DNA of 31,087 nt, from the IMG/VR virus record IMGVR_UViG_3300035665_000174, positions 1 through 31,087 of that record, one strand, 5' to 3'. The notes below the pieces were generated by a model. That model ran no database searches and had not been told where the DNA came from. It saw only the letters and a program-made list of their open reading frames with translations. Shown one piece after another: positions 14,258-21,980 of the stretch (position 1 is its first letter; every line of letters starts with the position of its first letter). The DNA comes from a virus. The translations under genes and the position numbers were made by a program.

Positions 14258-14875
14258 ATGTCTTACATCAGGCACGATAAAGATAATAATACGGTTTCTC
14301 CACAACCATCCGCAAATCAACTGTCTGTATTTGATGGTTGTGAAGGATGGTCAGAAATTACGTACGATGTTTGGAATGGTGATTATGTCGCTAGAAATTC
14401 TGACAATACAGTGAGAACTCCTGGAGTATTTCAGGCAAGAAATTCTGATAATACAACCAGAACTCCAACAACATACCAACGTCATGATATCAACAATCAA
14501 CCAATTAATGATTGTGAGATTGGCGAAGATGACCCAGCAAACGCAGCAGAACCTGATGCTACGGCATGGGTGTTGATGGATGGTCCTTTTTACAACACTC
14601 CTGGTGATCCAAATTCTGGATTTGTTGGGGGTCAGAGTTGGAGAAAGATGGCTCCATCTGCTGCTGTAAATGGCAAAACTTCATACATCTATGGAGATGA
14701 AACAGTAACTTGGACTGGAACCGAATGGCAGTATGCCAATCTTTATACTGGAGTTATTGCCTCATCTTCAAGTGATGTTACATATCCATGGTTGGCAACA
14801 TGGAACAATGGATATACTGGTGCCAAGATTACATCAACATATATTAAGACAACTAATTACCCAGCGGTTCCCTAA
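14258..14875 (+). CDS. Unassigned protein with N-terminal tandem repeats, likely virion surface
   Basis: 205 residues, no family recognised. The first 90 residues hold four imperfect repeats of about 15 residues: I-R-H-D-K-D-N-N, A-R-N-S-D-N-T-V-R-T-P, A-R-N-S-D-N-T-T-R-T-P, and Q-R-H-D-I-N-N. The C-terminal part is rich in Trp, Tyr, Gly and Thr (W-R-K-M-A-P, T-W-T-G-T-E-W-Q-Y) and looks like a beta domain of the kind seen in adhesins. The next gene begins two bases after its stop and also looks like a surface protein. A 10-bp inverted repeat (14301-14310 with 14333-14342) lies in its start. Confidence 0.6.
   Translation: MSYIRHDKDNNTVSPQPSANQLSVFDGCEGWSEITYDVWNGDYVARNSDNTVRTPGVFQARNSDNTTRTPTTYQRHDINNQPINDCEIGEDDPANAAEPDATAWVLMDGPFYNTPGDPNSGFVGGQSWRKMAPSAAVNGKTSYIYGDETVTWTGTEWQYANLYTGVIASSSSDVTYPWLATWNNGYTGAKITSTYIKTTNYPAVP
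14301..14342 (+). other. Inverted repeat inside a gene start
   Basis: CACAACCATC and GATGGTTGTG form a perfect 10-bp stem with a 22-base loop, 44-85 bases into the gene at 14258. Confidence 0.55.
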
Positions 14876-14877
14876 TC

Positions 14878-16155
14878 ATGGCACAGTATAACAGAAATAC
14901 CCGAGAGTTCTTAAATCAAGAAAGAACGTTATTCGAAGTAATGATGCTTTCGGATAACTGGGGAACTCGTGCCGATTTTCGCCCTGACTTTACAAGCAAG
15001 AATAGACTAAAGACATCTCCATACGAAACATCATTCTTCAATACATTTCAGTTTGGAAAAGAAACTGATGTGTGGGATGAATCAACTGCTAATGGAGGAA
15101 CAGCAACTCATAATGTGAATCTTTCTGGTGTTGTAATGGCAGTAACTAGCACTGCTGGTTCTGAAGTAATTCGTCAGACCAAGCATGTGATGAGATATAT
15201 TCCTGGTAGAACATCTACAGTAAGTTTTGCTATTCGTTTAGAAACTCCTGTTACTGGTGTTCGTAGAAGATTTGGATTGTTTGATGTAAATAACGGTGCT
15301 TACTTTGAAGATGCTGGGGATGGAAATTACTATTGTGTATTGAGAAGCAAGGCAAGTGGCACTGTAGTTGAAACTAGAGTTGCTAGAGCGAATTGGAATG
15401 GTGATAAGTTGGATGGAACTGGTAAAAGTGGATACATTGCTAGCCCTACAGCACAACATATGATTAATATTGAATATGAATGGTATGGTGCTGGTCAAGT
15501 AAAATTTTCGTATATTATTGATGGAGAGACTCATCATATCCATACATTCAATACTGCAAATGTTTTGGATACGGTTTGGTCATCAACTCCATTTTTACCT
15601 ATTCGTTTAGAACTGACAAATGTAACTGGTGCTGCTGGAACACATTACATGTATCAAGGTTCTAACTCAATCATTAGTGAGGGTGTGCCAGAGAAATTGG
15701 GAACATCTCAAAATGTCATCACTCCACTAGCAGGTAGAACGATGGCGCTTGCTAATACTTTTTATCCAATAGTTAGCATTCGTTTAAAGAGCACTGCACT
15801 TCAAGGTATTGCTCTTCCTATGGCATTTCAGGCAGCAACAACTGATAATGCCAACATCTTCTACAAACTAATCCTAAATACAACTCTAACTGGTGCTTCA
15901 TGGGTTGATATGGCAGATCCAAATTCATTCACTCAATATGATGTAAGTGCCACTACTTTGAGTGGAGGAACAGATTTGGATGCTGGTTTTGTTGTTTCTG
16001 GTGTAAGTTCTACAATCCAAATTAATTCAAAAACAGCAAATCAAATTGGAAGAAGTTCCATGGGAACTGTTTCAGATACTCTTACTCTTGCTGTTGCTTG
16101 TGGAACAGCAAACAAAAGTGCAATTGCCTCAATGACCTGGATAGAACAACGATGA
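14878..16155 (+). CDS. Beta-rich virion structural protein / adhesin candidate
   Basis: 425 residues. The N-terminus (N-T-R-E-F-L-N-Q-E-R-T-L-F-E-V-M-M) is followed by a middle region (about 30-270) with the alternating strands of a lectin-like sandwich (T-V-S-F-A-I-R-L, R-F-G-L-F-D-V-N-N-G-A-Y-F). The C-terminal domain (about 280-425) contains N-A-N-I-F-Y-K-L-I, Y-D-V-S-A-T and A-S-M-T-W-I-E; I know similar C-terminal domains from marine phage structural proteins. It has no signal peptide or membrane segment. It probably decorates the capsid or tail and binds glycans (inference). It ends in an ATGA overlap with the next gene. Confidence 0.65.
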   Translation: MAQYNRNTREFLNQERTLFEVMMLSDNWGTRADFRPDFTSKNRLKTSPYETSFFNTFQFGKETDVWDESTANGGTATHNVNLSGVVMAVTSTAGSEVIRQTKHVMRYIPGRTSTVSFAIRLETPVTGVRRRFGLFDVNNGAYFEDAGDGNYYCVLRSKASGTVVETRVARANWNGDKLDGTGKSGYIASPTAQHMINIEYEWYGAGQVKFSYIIDGETHHIHTFNTANVLDTVWSSTPFLPIRLELTNVTGAAGTHYMYQGSNSIISEGVPEKLGTSQNVITPLAGRTMALANTFYPIVSIRLKSTALQGIALPMAFQAATTDNANIFYKLILNTTLTGASWVDMADPNSFTQYDVSATTLSGGTDLDAGFVVSGVSSTIQINSKTANQIGRSSMGTVSDTLTLAVACGTANKSAIASMTWIEQR

Positions 16156-16427
16156 AAACATTCAAAGACTTTATTTCAGAAGGAACAGCATGGACTCGAA
16201 AAGAGGGTCAAAATAAAAGTGGAGGTCTTAACGAAAAGGGTCGCAAATCTTACGAAGCAGAAAATCCTGGAAGTGATCTTAAGGCACCTTCAAAGAAAGT
16301 TGGAAATCCCCGCAGGGCGTCATTTTGTGCCAGAATGAAGGGAATGAAGAGGAAGTTAACCAGTAAAAAAACTGCATCAAATCCAGATTCTAGAATTAAT
16401 AAATCATTAAGAGCTTGGAATTGTTAA
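16152..16427 (+). CDS. Basic protein with capsid-targeting N-terminus (DUF6321-like)
   Basis: 91 residues from the ATG that overlaps the previous stop. It begins M-K-T-F-K-D-F-I-S-E-G, very close to the T4 internal-protein targeting peptide, with a gp21-type I-S-E cleavage site after E10. After it comes a conserved basic module: G-G-L-N-E-K-G-R-K-S-Y, then S-F-C-A-R-M-K-G-M-K-R-K-L-T, then S-R-I-N-K-S-L-R-A-W-N-C. This module also occurs in many marine phages and bacteria; I believe it is DUF6321, from memory. Its function is unknown. The leader peptide suggests it is placed in the head with the DNA. Confidence 0.75.
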   Translation: MKTFKDFISEGTAWTRKEGQNKSGGLNEKGRKSYEAENPGSDLKAPSKKVGNPRRASFCARMKGMKRKLTSKKTASNPDSRINKSLRAWNC

Positions 16428-16488
16428 TATTGTAACTGTTATTTGATTAGTTTTCCTATATAATACCATTGGTCTCGTGGTAAGACGA

Positions 16489-16722
16489 ATGGATACTAAA
16501 ACATGCCCTAAATGTGGTGCTTGCTGGATTGGAGGGCAACATTATTGGTCTGGAACCAATAAACTAGGAAATGAAAGTGAATTAGCTAGTCTAGTTTGCG
16601 ATAGATTTGGAGATAATACTTGCATTAATCCATGCAAGGGAACTACTAAAGGGGATGGTTGGGAAAAAAGATTAGCAAGTATGGAATCTTTAGATAAAGA
16701 CATAAGTAGAGTAAATGAATAA
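16489..16722 (+). CDS. Cysteine-rich small protein upstream of gp17
   Basis: 77 residues from the ATG at 16489. A GTG at 16477 would add four residues (M-V-R-R) and is possible. C6, C9 and C12 (C-P-K-C-G-A-C) with C37, C45 and C49 form a likely zinc site. I recall a similar protein just before gp17 in cyanophages, which suggests a link to packaging, but no function is known. It ends two bases before gp17. A perfect 8-bp hairpin lies at 16542-16562. Confidence 0.7.
   Translation: MDTKTCPKCGACWIGGQHYWSGTNKLGNESELASLVCDRFGDNTCINPCKGTTKGDGWEKRLASMESLDKDISRVNE
16542..16562 (+). other. Hairpin inside a gene start
   Basis: TTATTGGT pairs perfectly with ACCAATAA around CTGGA, 54-74 bases into the gene at 16489. 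Confidence 0.55.
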
Positions 16723-16724
16723 TT

Positions 16725-18377
16725 ATGCCATTAGAAGAAGTTTATCTTGGTAATCCAAATTTAAAAAAGGCAAACGTAGCCCAAGAATTCACATCTGATC
16801 AAGTAGAAGAATTCATCAAGTGCGCTGCCGATCCAGTTTACTTTATCAAAAAATATATTAAGATTGTATCTCTTGATGAGGGTTTAATACCCTTTGAGAT
16901 GTACGATTTTCAGGTGGGTATGGTAGAAAGATTCCATAATCATCGTTTTAATATAGCAAAACTACCAAGACAGTCTGGTAAATCAACCGTAGTCACATCA
17001 TATCTTCTTTGGTATATTATTTTTAATAGCAATGTTAACGTTGCTATTCTTGCTAACAAAGCTGCAACTGCTAGGGAGATGCTTAGTAGATTGCAGCTTT
17101 CATATGAAAATCTACCTAAGTGGATGCAACAGGGTATTTTATCTTGGAATAAAGGATCTTTAGAATTGGAAAATGGTTCTAAGATTCTTGCTGCATCTAC
17201 TTCTGCATCTGCAGTTCGAGGGATGTCATTCAATATAATATTCTTAGACGAATTTGCATTCGTTCCAAATAACATTTCTGATCAGTTTTTCTCGTCAGTA
17301 TATCCGACGATTTCATCTGGTAAATCCACAAAAGTTATTATTATTTCTACCCCACATGGTATGAACATGTTCTATAAGCTTTGGCATGATGCCGAGCTTG
17401 GTAGAAATGAATACATCAGAACTGAGGTTCATTGGTCTGAAGTTCCAGGTAGAGATGAGAGATGGAAAGAACAAACAATTAAGAATACCTCAGAAGAACA
17501 ATTCAGGGTAGAATTTGAATGTGAATTCTTAGGTTCAGTTGATACATTGATTAGCCCATCTAAGCTTCGTATGATGACCTACGATGATCCTATTAAAAGA
17601 TCTGGAGGTTTGGATGTATATGAAGACCCAATAAAAGATAAAACGTATGTAATTACAGTAGACGTTGCTAGGGGCATAAGTAAAGACTTTAGTGCATTTA
17701 CTGTTATTGACACTACGACAATACCATATAAATTAGTGGCAAAGTATAGGAACAGTGATATTAAACCTATTTTATTCCCTAATGTAATTTTTGATGTAGC
17801 TAAAGCATATAACCATGCATATATCTTAATTGAGGTAAATGATATTGGTGGTCAGATTGCTGATATTCTACAGTATGATTTGGAATATGACAACATACTG
17901 ATGTGTTCTATGAGAGGTAGAGCTGGTCAAATTGTCGGTCAAGGTTTTTCTGGAAAGAAATGTCAGCTTGGGGTAAAAATGTCATCTACAGTTAAAAAGA
18001 CTGGTTGCTCTAATTTAAAAGCTTTAATTGAAGAAGATAAACTACTCTTAAGTGATTATGAAATAATTTCCGAATTGACTACCTTTATTCAAAGAGGTCA
18101 GGCATGGGAAGCTGAAGAAGGATGTAATGATGACTTAGCTATGTGTTTAGTTATATTTTCCTGGTTAGCTCTTCAGCCATATTTTAAAGAGCTTCACGAT
18201 AATGACGTTAGACAAAGAATATATGATGATCAAAGAGAAGCCATAGAAGCTGATATGGCACCTTTTGGTTTTGTTGATGATGGATTAGATGATACGAGTT
18301 TTGTTGATAATGACGGTGATCGATGGCACTTGGATGAGTATGGAGACATGTCATACATGTGGGATTATAACAGCTAA
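16725..18377 (+). CDS. gp17: Large terminase subunit gp17 (packaging motor and nuclease)
   Basis: 550 residues; T4 gp17 has 610. The ATPase half shows a Walker A loop at 81-88 (P-R-Q-S-G-K-S-T), Walker B with the catalytic acid at 171-177 (I-I-F-L-D-E-F), and the coupling motif S-T-P-H-G at 208-212. The RNase H-like nuclease half has the metal-binding acids D313 (T-V-D-V-A-R-G), E370/D373 (I-E-V-N-D-I-G-G) and D469/D470 (C-N-D-D-L-A-M). It cuts the concatemer and pumps DNA into the prohead through the gp20 portal. The ribosome site is weak, so it may depend on coupling with the Cys-rich gene two bases upstream. All catalytic residues are intact. Confidence 0.95.
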   Translation: MPLEEVYLGNPNLKKANVAQEFTSDQVEEFIKCAADPVYFIKKYIKIVSLDEGLIPFEMYDFQVGMVERFHNHRFNIAKLPRQSGKSTVVTSYLLWYIIFNSNVNVAILANKAATAREMLSRLQLSYENLPKWMQQGILSWNKGSLELENGSKILAASTSASAVRGMSFNIIFLDEFAFVPNNISDQFFSSVYPTISSGKSTKVIIISTPHGMNMFYKLWHDAELGRNEYIRTEVHWSEVPGRDERWKEQTIKNTSEEQFRVEFECEFLGSVDTLISPSKLRMMTYDDPIKRSGGLDVYEDPIKDKTYVITVDVARGISKDFSAFTVIDTTTIPYKLVAKYRNSDIKPILFPNVIFDVAKAYNHAYILIEVNDIGGQIADILQYDLEYDNILMCSMRGRAGQIVGQGFSGKKCQLGVKMSSTVKKTGCSNLKALIEEDKLLLSDYEIISELTTFIQRGQAWEAEEGCNDDLAMCLVIFSWLALQPYFKELHDNDVRQRIYDDQREAIEADMAPFGFVDDGLDDTSFVDNDGDRWHLDEYGDMSYMWDYNS

Positions 18378-18395
18378 CCAGAAATATTTCAAATA

Positions 18396-18402
18396 CTAAA
18401 TA
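18396..18402 (+). promoter_or_regulatory. Late promoter variant (CTAAATA) before gp18
   Basis: CTAAATA lies 42 bases before the gp18 start, in a gap with a good AGGAG ribosome site further down. Two AAATATTT direct repeats flank it. Confidence 0.6.
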
Positions 18403-18444
18403 TTTGTAGAACTCACCTAGAGAAGTATTTTAGGAGATTAGCAG

Positions 18445-21213
18445 ATGGCATCAACGCAACTATCCCCTGGGGTTGTCGTTCTTGAAAGAGATTTAACTTC
18501 TGTAGCAAATGCAACCGTAGATAACATTGCTGCAATTGTTGGATCTTTCGAGAAAGGACCAATCGAGAAGATCGTTAACATTACATCAGAAAAGGAATTA
18601 CTCTCAGTCTTTGGTAGACCAAATGACTTTAACTACGAGTATTGGTTTTCTGCAGCTCAGTTTCTCCTTTACGGAGGATCATTAAAAGTTATCCGTGCAA
18701 ATAACAGTGCATTGAAAAATGCTATTGATACTGCACAGTTTGTTCTATCAACTTTTAGTGCTTCAGATACAACCTTAACCGTTGCATCTCCTACAGATAT
18801 TACTGTTGGGGATCTACTGTTAATCGATGCTGAAATTTTAACTGTATCTTCTGTTTCTGGAAACAACATTAGCGTTGCGAGAGGTCAGTTAGCATCATCT
18901 GCAGCATCTCACGCTGCTGGTGCAAGCATCACTTTAATTGAAGAGACTGGAACTTCAACAACAGTTAATGAGGGTGCGACATTCAGCAGTTCAGATCTAA
19001 CTCTTACTGTTACTTCTGCAGCAACACTTGCTGTAAATACCAACGACTATATTCGTATTGATGATGAAATTCTTCGTGTTTCTGCGATTGTTGGAAATGA
19101 TCTTACTGTAGTAAGAGCACAGTTGAATACAACTGCTGCAGCTCATACAAATGGATCTACTGTAGATCTATTAACTGTAACTACAGCAAAGACAACAATT
19201 AATGAAAGCACAACTACTGGTGTTGCTGCTCCTTTAATCAAGAATATCGAAACTTACGAATCAACAATTGAAGATGCAGCTAATAACTGGAAGTGGGCTG
19301 CTAGAAACCCTGGAAAATATGGCAATTCTCTAAGAGTTGTCATGACTGATGCTGGCGCAGATCAAATTCTCGCATTGAATCAGCCAACAACTTCAGAGTG
19401 GGAGTTCACAAATAATTCTGAAGTTTCATATGCATCAGCAAATATCTTTGGTAAGGTATACAATTACAGTGTTGTGTTAACACTAAAAGCTGATAGCACT
19501 TTAGTTGGTGATTTTGCTGCTGGAAATTTCTTTACTGCAAACTCTGGTAATACTACTGGTAGAATTGTTGCTTGGGATAGAGTATCCAGAAAATTAGAAA
19601 TTTCTATTAGCTCAACATCATCTGCAGTTTTATCAGCTAATCAGGCAATTACTGAACTTTCCAATAATAATGGTGTTGCTGGATCTGCTACTGGCGACTC
19701 AGCTTCTATTGAATCGATTGAAAGAAAACTATATGTTTATCTAAACCAAGGTTCACCTGCTTTCCAGGCAAACCAAACTATCGTTGATTCTAATGCAGCT
19801 AATATTTTAATTAGCGCAGTTAGAGATGAATATGAGGAGAGAACTTACGGTAAAAACCAGAAGTGGATTAATGTTGCACCAAAGCCTGCAACTTCACAGT
19901 GGGTAGCAGATCGTGGTGGTAGCAGAGACCAGTTCCACATTCTAGTTATTGATGGCGATGGTCTTCTAACTGGAACTCCTGGTTCACTACTTGAAAAGCA
20001 TCTATTCGTATCTAAGGCATCTGATGCGAAAGGCAATCAAGGTGAGTCAATCTACTATAAGGAAGTTCTAAAAAATTCTTCCAACTATCTATATTGGGGA
20101 TCACATGAAACAGCAAATCTACATGATGTAAATCCTTCAATTAATGGATCTATTGGTTTGAGTGGAATCAATAGAAACTTTGATATTTTCAAGGGTGTAG
20201 CTCTTGTAGACATCGACAATCCATCTGGAACTAATGCTCAAGCAGTTGCTTTAATTGGAACTGCAAATAATGCAACTCTCAAGTATTCATTACAGGGTGG
20301 TGTTGATGGATATGAGCTTTCAAGACCAGATGTGTTCTCGGCATATGATTTAATTTCTGATGCTGAGACTGAGAATGTAGATTACATTCTTTGTGGACCT
20401 AGCATGTCAACTGTCAATGACAGCATTGCAAAGGCACAAAAAGTAATTGACATTGCAGCAAATAGAAAAGATTGTATCGCATTTGTATCTCCACAAAGAT
20501 CTGATGTTGTCGGTGTTGCAACCACTGCACAAATTGTTGATAGAACTATCACTTTCTTTAATCAACTAACGTCTACATCATATGCAGTATTTGATAATAA
20601 CTACAAGTATGTTTATGATAAGTATAATGATAAGTATCGTTACATCCCATGTAATGCTGACGTTGCAGGTTTAACCTTGTCAACTACTCTTAATCAGGAG
20701 CCTTGGTATTCTCCAGCTGGATTTAATAGAGGTAATCTAAAAAATGCAATTAAGCTTGCATATTCACCTCTAAAAGATCAGAGAGATCAACTCTATAATG
20801 CAAGAGTTAATCCAATCGTAAGCTTCCCTGGTCAAGGAATTATTCTGTTCGGTGACAAGACTGCATTAGCATATCAATCTGCATTTGATAGAATTAATAT
20901 TCGTCGTCTATTCCTCGTTATCGAAGAAGCAATTTCTGGTTCTGCTAGAAGTCAGCTATTCGAACTAAATGATGAATTCACAAGATCATCATTCAAGAAT
21001 CTTGTTGAGCCTTATCTAAGATCGGTTCAGGCAAGAAGAGGTATTGTTGATTTCCTTGTTGTTTGTGATGCAAGCAATAATCCTCCTGAGGCAATTGATA
21101 GAGGAGAGTTCTATGCTGAAATTTTTGTAAAACCAACGAAGTCAGTTAACTACATTACATTAACCTTTACTGCAACAAGAACTGGCGCTTCGTTTGCTGA
21201 AGTTACTTCGTGA
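18445..21213 (+). CDS. gp18: Tail sheath protein gp18
   Basis: 922 residues; T4 gp18 has 659. The N-terminus (S-P-G-V-V-V-L-E-R-D, then G-S-F-E-K-G-P-I-E-K) and the C-terminal segments (F-P-G-Q-G-I-I-L-F-G-D-K-T, I-N-I-R-R-L-F-L-V-I-E) are standard sheath sequence; the C-terminal domain forms the contractile inner layer. The extra length is mainly two tandem modules at residues 98-166 and 174-244 (I-D-A-E-I-L-T-V-S and I-D-D-E-I-L-R-V-S, each ending H-x-x-G-x-x). A G-D-F-A-A-G type insert lies around 355-460. These would sit on the outside of the sheath. A strong ribosome site (TTAGGAG) fits high expression. Confidence 0.93.
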   Translation: MASTQLSPGVVVLERDLTSVANATVDNIAAIVGSFEKGPIEKIVNITSEKELLSVFGRPNDFNYEYWFSAAQFLLYGGSLKVIRANNSALKNAIDTAQFVLSTFSASDTTLTVASPTDITVGDLLLIDAEILTVSSVSGNNISVARGQLASSAASHAAGASITLIEETGTSTTVNEGATFSSSDLTLTVTSAATLAVNTNDYIRIDDEILRVSAIVGNDLTVVRAQLNTTAAAHTNGSTVDLLTVTTAKTTINESTTTGVAAPLIKNIETYESTIEDAANNWKWAARNPGKYGNSLRVVMTDAGADQILALNQPTTSEWEFTNNSEVSYASANIFGKVYNYSVVLTLKADSTLVGDFAAGNFFTANSGNTTGRIVAWDRVSRKLEISISSTSSAVLSANQAITELSNNNGVAGSATGDSASIESIERKLYVYLNQGSPAFQANQTIVDSNAANILISAVRDEYEERTYGKNQKWINVAPKPATSQWVADRGGSRDQFHILVIDGDGLLTGTPGSLLEKHLFVSKASDAKGNQGESIYYKEVLKNSSNYLYWGSHETANLHDVNPSINGSIGLSGINRNFDIFKGVALVDIDNPSGTNAQAVALIGTANNATLKYSLQGGVDGYELSRPDVFSAYDLISDAETENVDYILCGPSMSTVNDSIAKAQKVIDIAANRKDCIAFVSPQRSDVVGVATTAQIVDRTITFFNQLTSTSYAVFDNNYKYVYDKYNDKYRYIPCNADVAGLTLSTTLNQEPWYSPAGFNRGNLKNAIKLAYSPLKDQRDQLYNARVNPIVSFPGQGIILFGDKTALAYQSAFDRINIRRLFLVIEEAISGSARSQLFELNDEFTRSSFKNLVEPYLRSVQARRGIVDFLVVCDASNNPPEAIDRGEFYAEIFVKPTKSVNYITLTFTATRTGASFAEVTS
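18736..18942 (+). repeat. Sheath surface module, copy 1
   Basis: Residues 98-166 of gp18: L-T-V-A-S-P, then G-D-L-L-L-I-D-A-E-I-L-T-V, then V-A-R-G-Q-L, then S-H-A-A-G-A-S-I. Same layout as the next copy and as 2185-2430 in the first gene. Confidence 0.75.
18964..19176 (+). repeat. Sheath surface module, copy 2
   Basis: Residues 174-244 of gp18: L-T-V-T-S-A-A, then D-Y-I-R-I-D-D-E-I-L-R-V, then V-V-R-A-Q-L-N-T-T, then A-H-T-N-G-S-T-V. The repeat unit is about 76 residues. Confidence 0.75.
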
Positions 21214-21246
21214 TCAATTTATTAAGTTTACAAGAGGAAACTAAAA

Positions 21247-21942
21247 ATGGCAGATCCAGTTCAAAAAGAAAACGCAGTAATTGCAACATCAATTACTAAT
21301 TTCAGAGATCAAATTAGAGAACTTGCAAGACCTAATCTCTTCCAAGTTGAAATTATCCCGCCTCCAATCCTAGGAAATAGTTCAACTATTGCCACTGGAA
21401 ACGATGCTTCTGGATTGAATACTTCAACAAATGGTGGAGCAACAACTTCTAATGCAAGCGCATTAGCACTATCAACAGTATTAGTTAAAGCAGCCAATAT
21501 CCCAGCATCTACTGTTGGTGTTATTGAAGTTCCTTTCAGAGGAAGAATGCTTAAGATTGCTGGTGATAGATCATATGAGCCATGGACAGTTACTGTTCTC
21601 AACGATCAAGCATTTGCAATTCGTAAGTATTTTGAAATCTGGTCTTCATATATCCAAAGACTAGATGTAAACTTACAGACTGCTGCAACGATTGCTGATT
21701 ATCAATCAAATGCAATTGTTCGTCAATTGAGCAGACAGGGAACTGTTGTTAGATCATATAAGTTTGAAGGTATTTGGCCATCTGCAATTTCTGCAATCGA
21801 TCTTGCTTGGGAAACCAATGATACGGTTGAAGAATATACTGTTGAATTCCAAGTTCAGCATATTGACTTTGTAGACGACACAAATACAGCAAACGGTCAA
21901 ACTGATGGCAGAGGCAATGGCTCTGGAGCTACTGCTGGCTGA
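21247..21942 (+). CDS. gp19: Tail tube protein gp19
   Basis: 231 residues; T4 gp19 has 163. The core motifs are present: R-P-N-L-F-Q-V-E-I-I, then V-K-A-A-N-I-P-A-S-T, then V-P-F-R-G-R, then V-T-V-L-N-D. It stacks into the inner tube inside the gp18 sheath, which directly precedes it. The difference in length comes largely from a Ser/Asn/Gly/Thr-rich insertion at about residues 41-76 and a Gly/Asn-rich tail. An AGAGG ribosome site is present; no new promoter is seen, so it probably shares the gp18 transcript. A perfect 8-bp hairpin lies at 21276-21297. Confidence 0.92.
   Translation: MADPVQKENAVIATSITNFRDQIRELARPNLFQVEIIPPPILGNSSTIATGNDASGLNTSTNGGATTSNASALALSTVLVKAANIPASTVGVIEVPFRGRMLKIAGDRSYEPWTVTVLNDQAFAIRKYFEIWSSYIQRLDVNLQTAATIADYQSNAIVRQLSRQGTVVRSYKFEGIWPSAISAIDLAWETNDTVEEYTVEFQVQHIDFVDDTNTANGQTDGRGNGSGATAG
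21276..21297 (+). other. Hairpin inside the start of gp19
   Basis: AGTAATTG pairs perfectly with CAATTACT around CAACAT, 30-51 bases into the gene. Confidence 0.55.
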
Positions 21943-21944
21943 TA

Positions 21945-21952
21945 TATAAATA
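21945..21952 (+). promoter_or_regulatory. T4-type late promoter (TATAAATA) before gp20
   Basis: An exact TATAAATA lies two bases after the gp19 stop and 28 bases before the gp20 start. Confidence 0.8.
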
Positions 21953-21980
21953 CATTAGTAAATTATTTTGGTGTATTTGA

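Noticed and set aside
16459-16464. TATAAT box before the 16489 gene
   Set aside because: No acceptable -35 box at 16-18 bases and it is not a late box; may be chance in AT-rich DNA.
16471-16488. D-arm-like sequence (GTCT-CGTGGTA-AGAC) resembling part of a tRNA
   Set aside because: The stem-loop looks like a tRNA D arm, but no acceptor stem, anticodon arm or T loop follows in the right places; the downstream bases code for a Cys-rich protein. At most a chance match or remnant.
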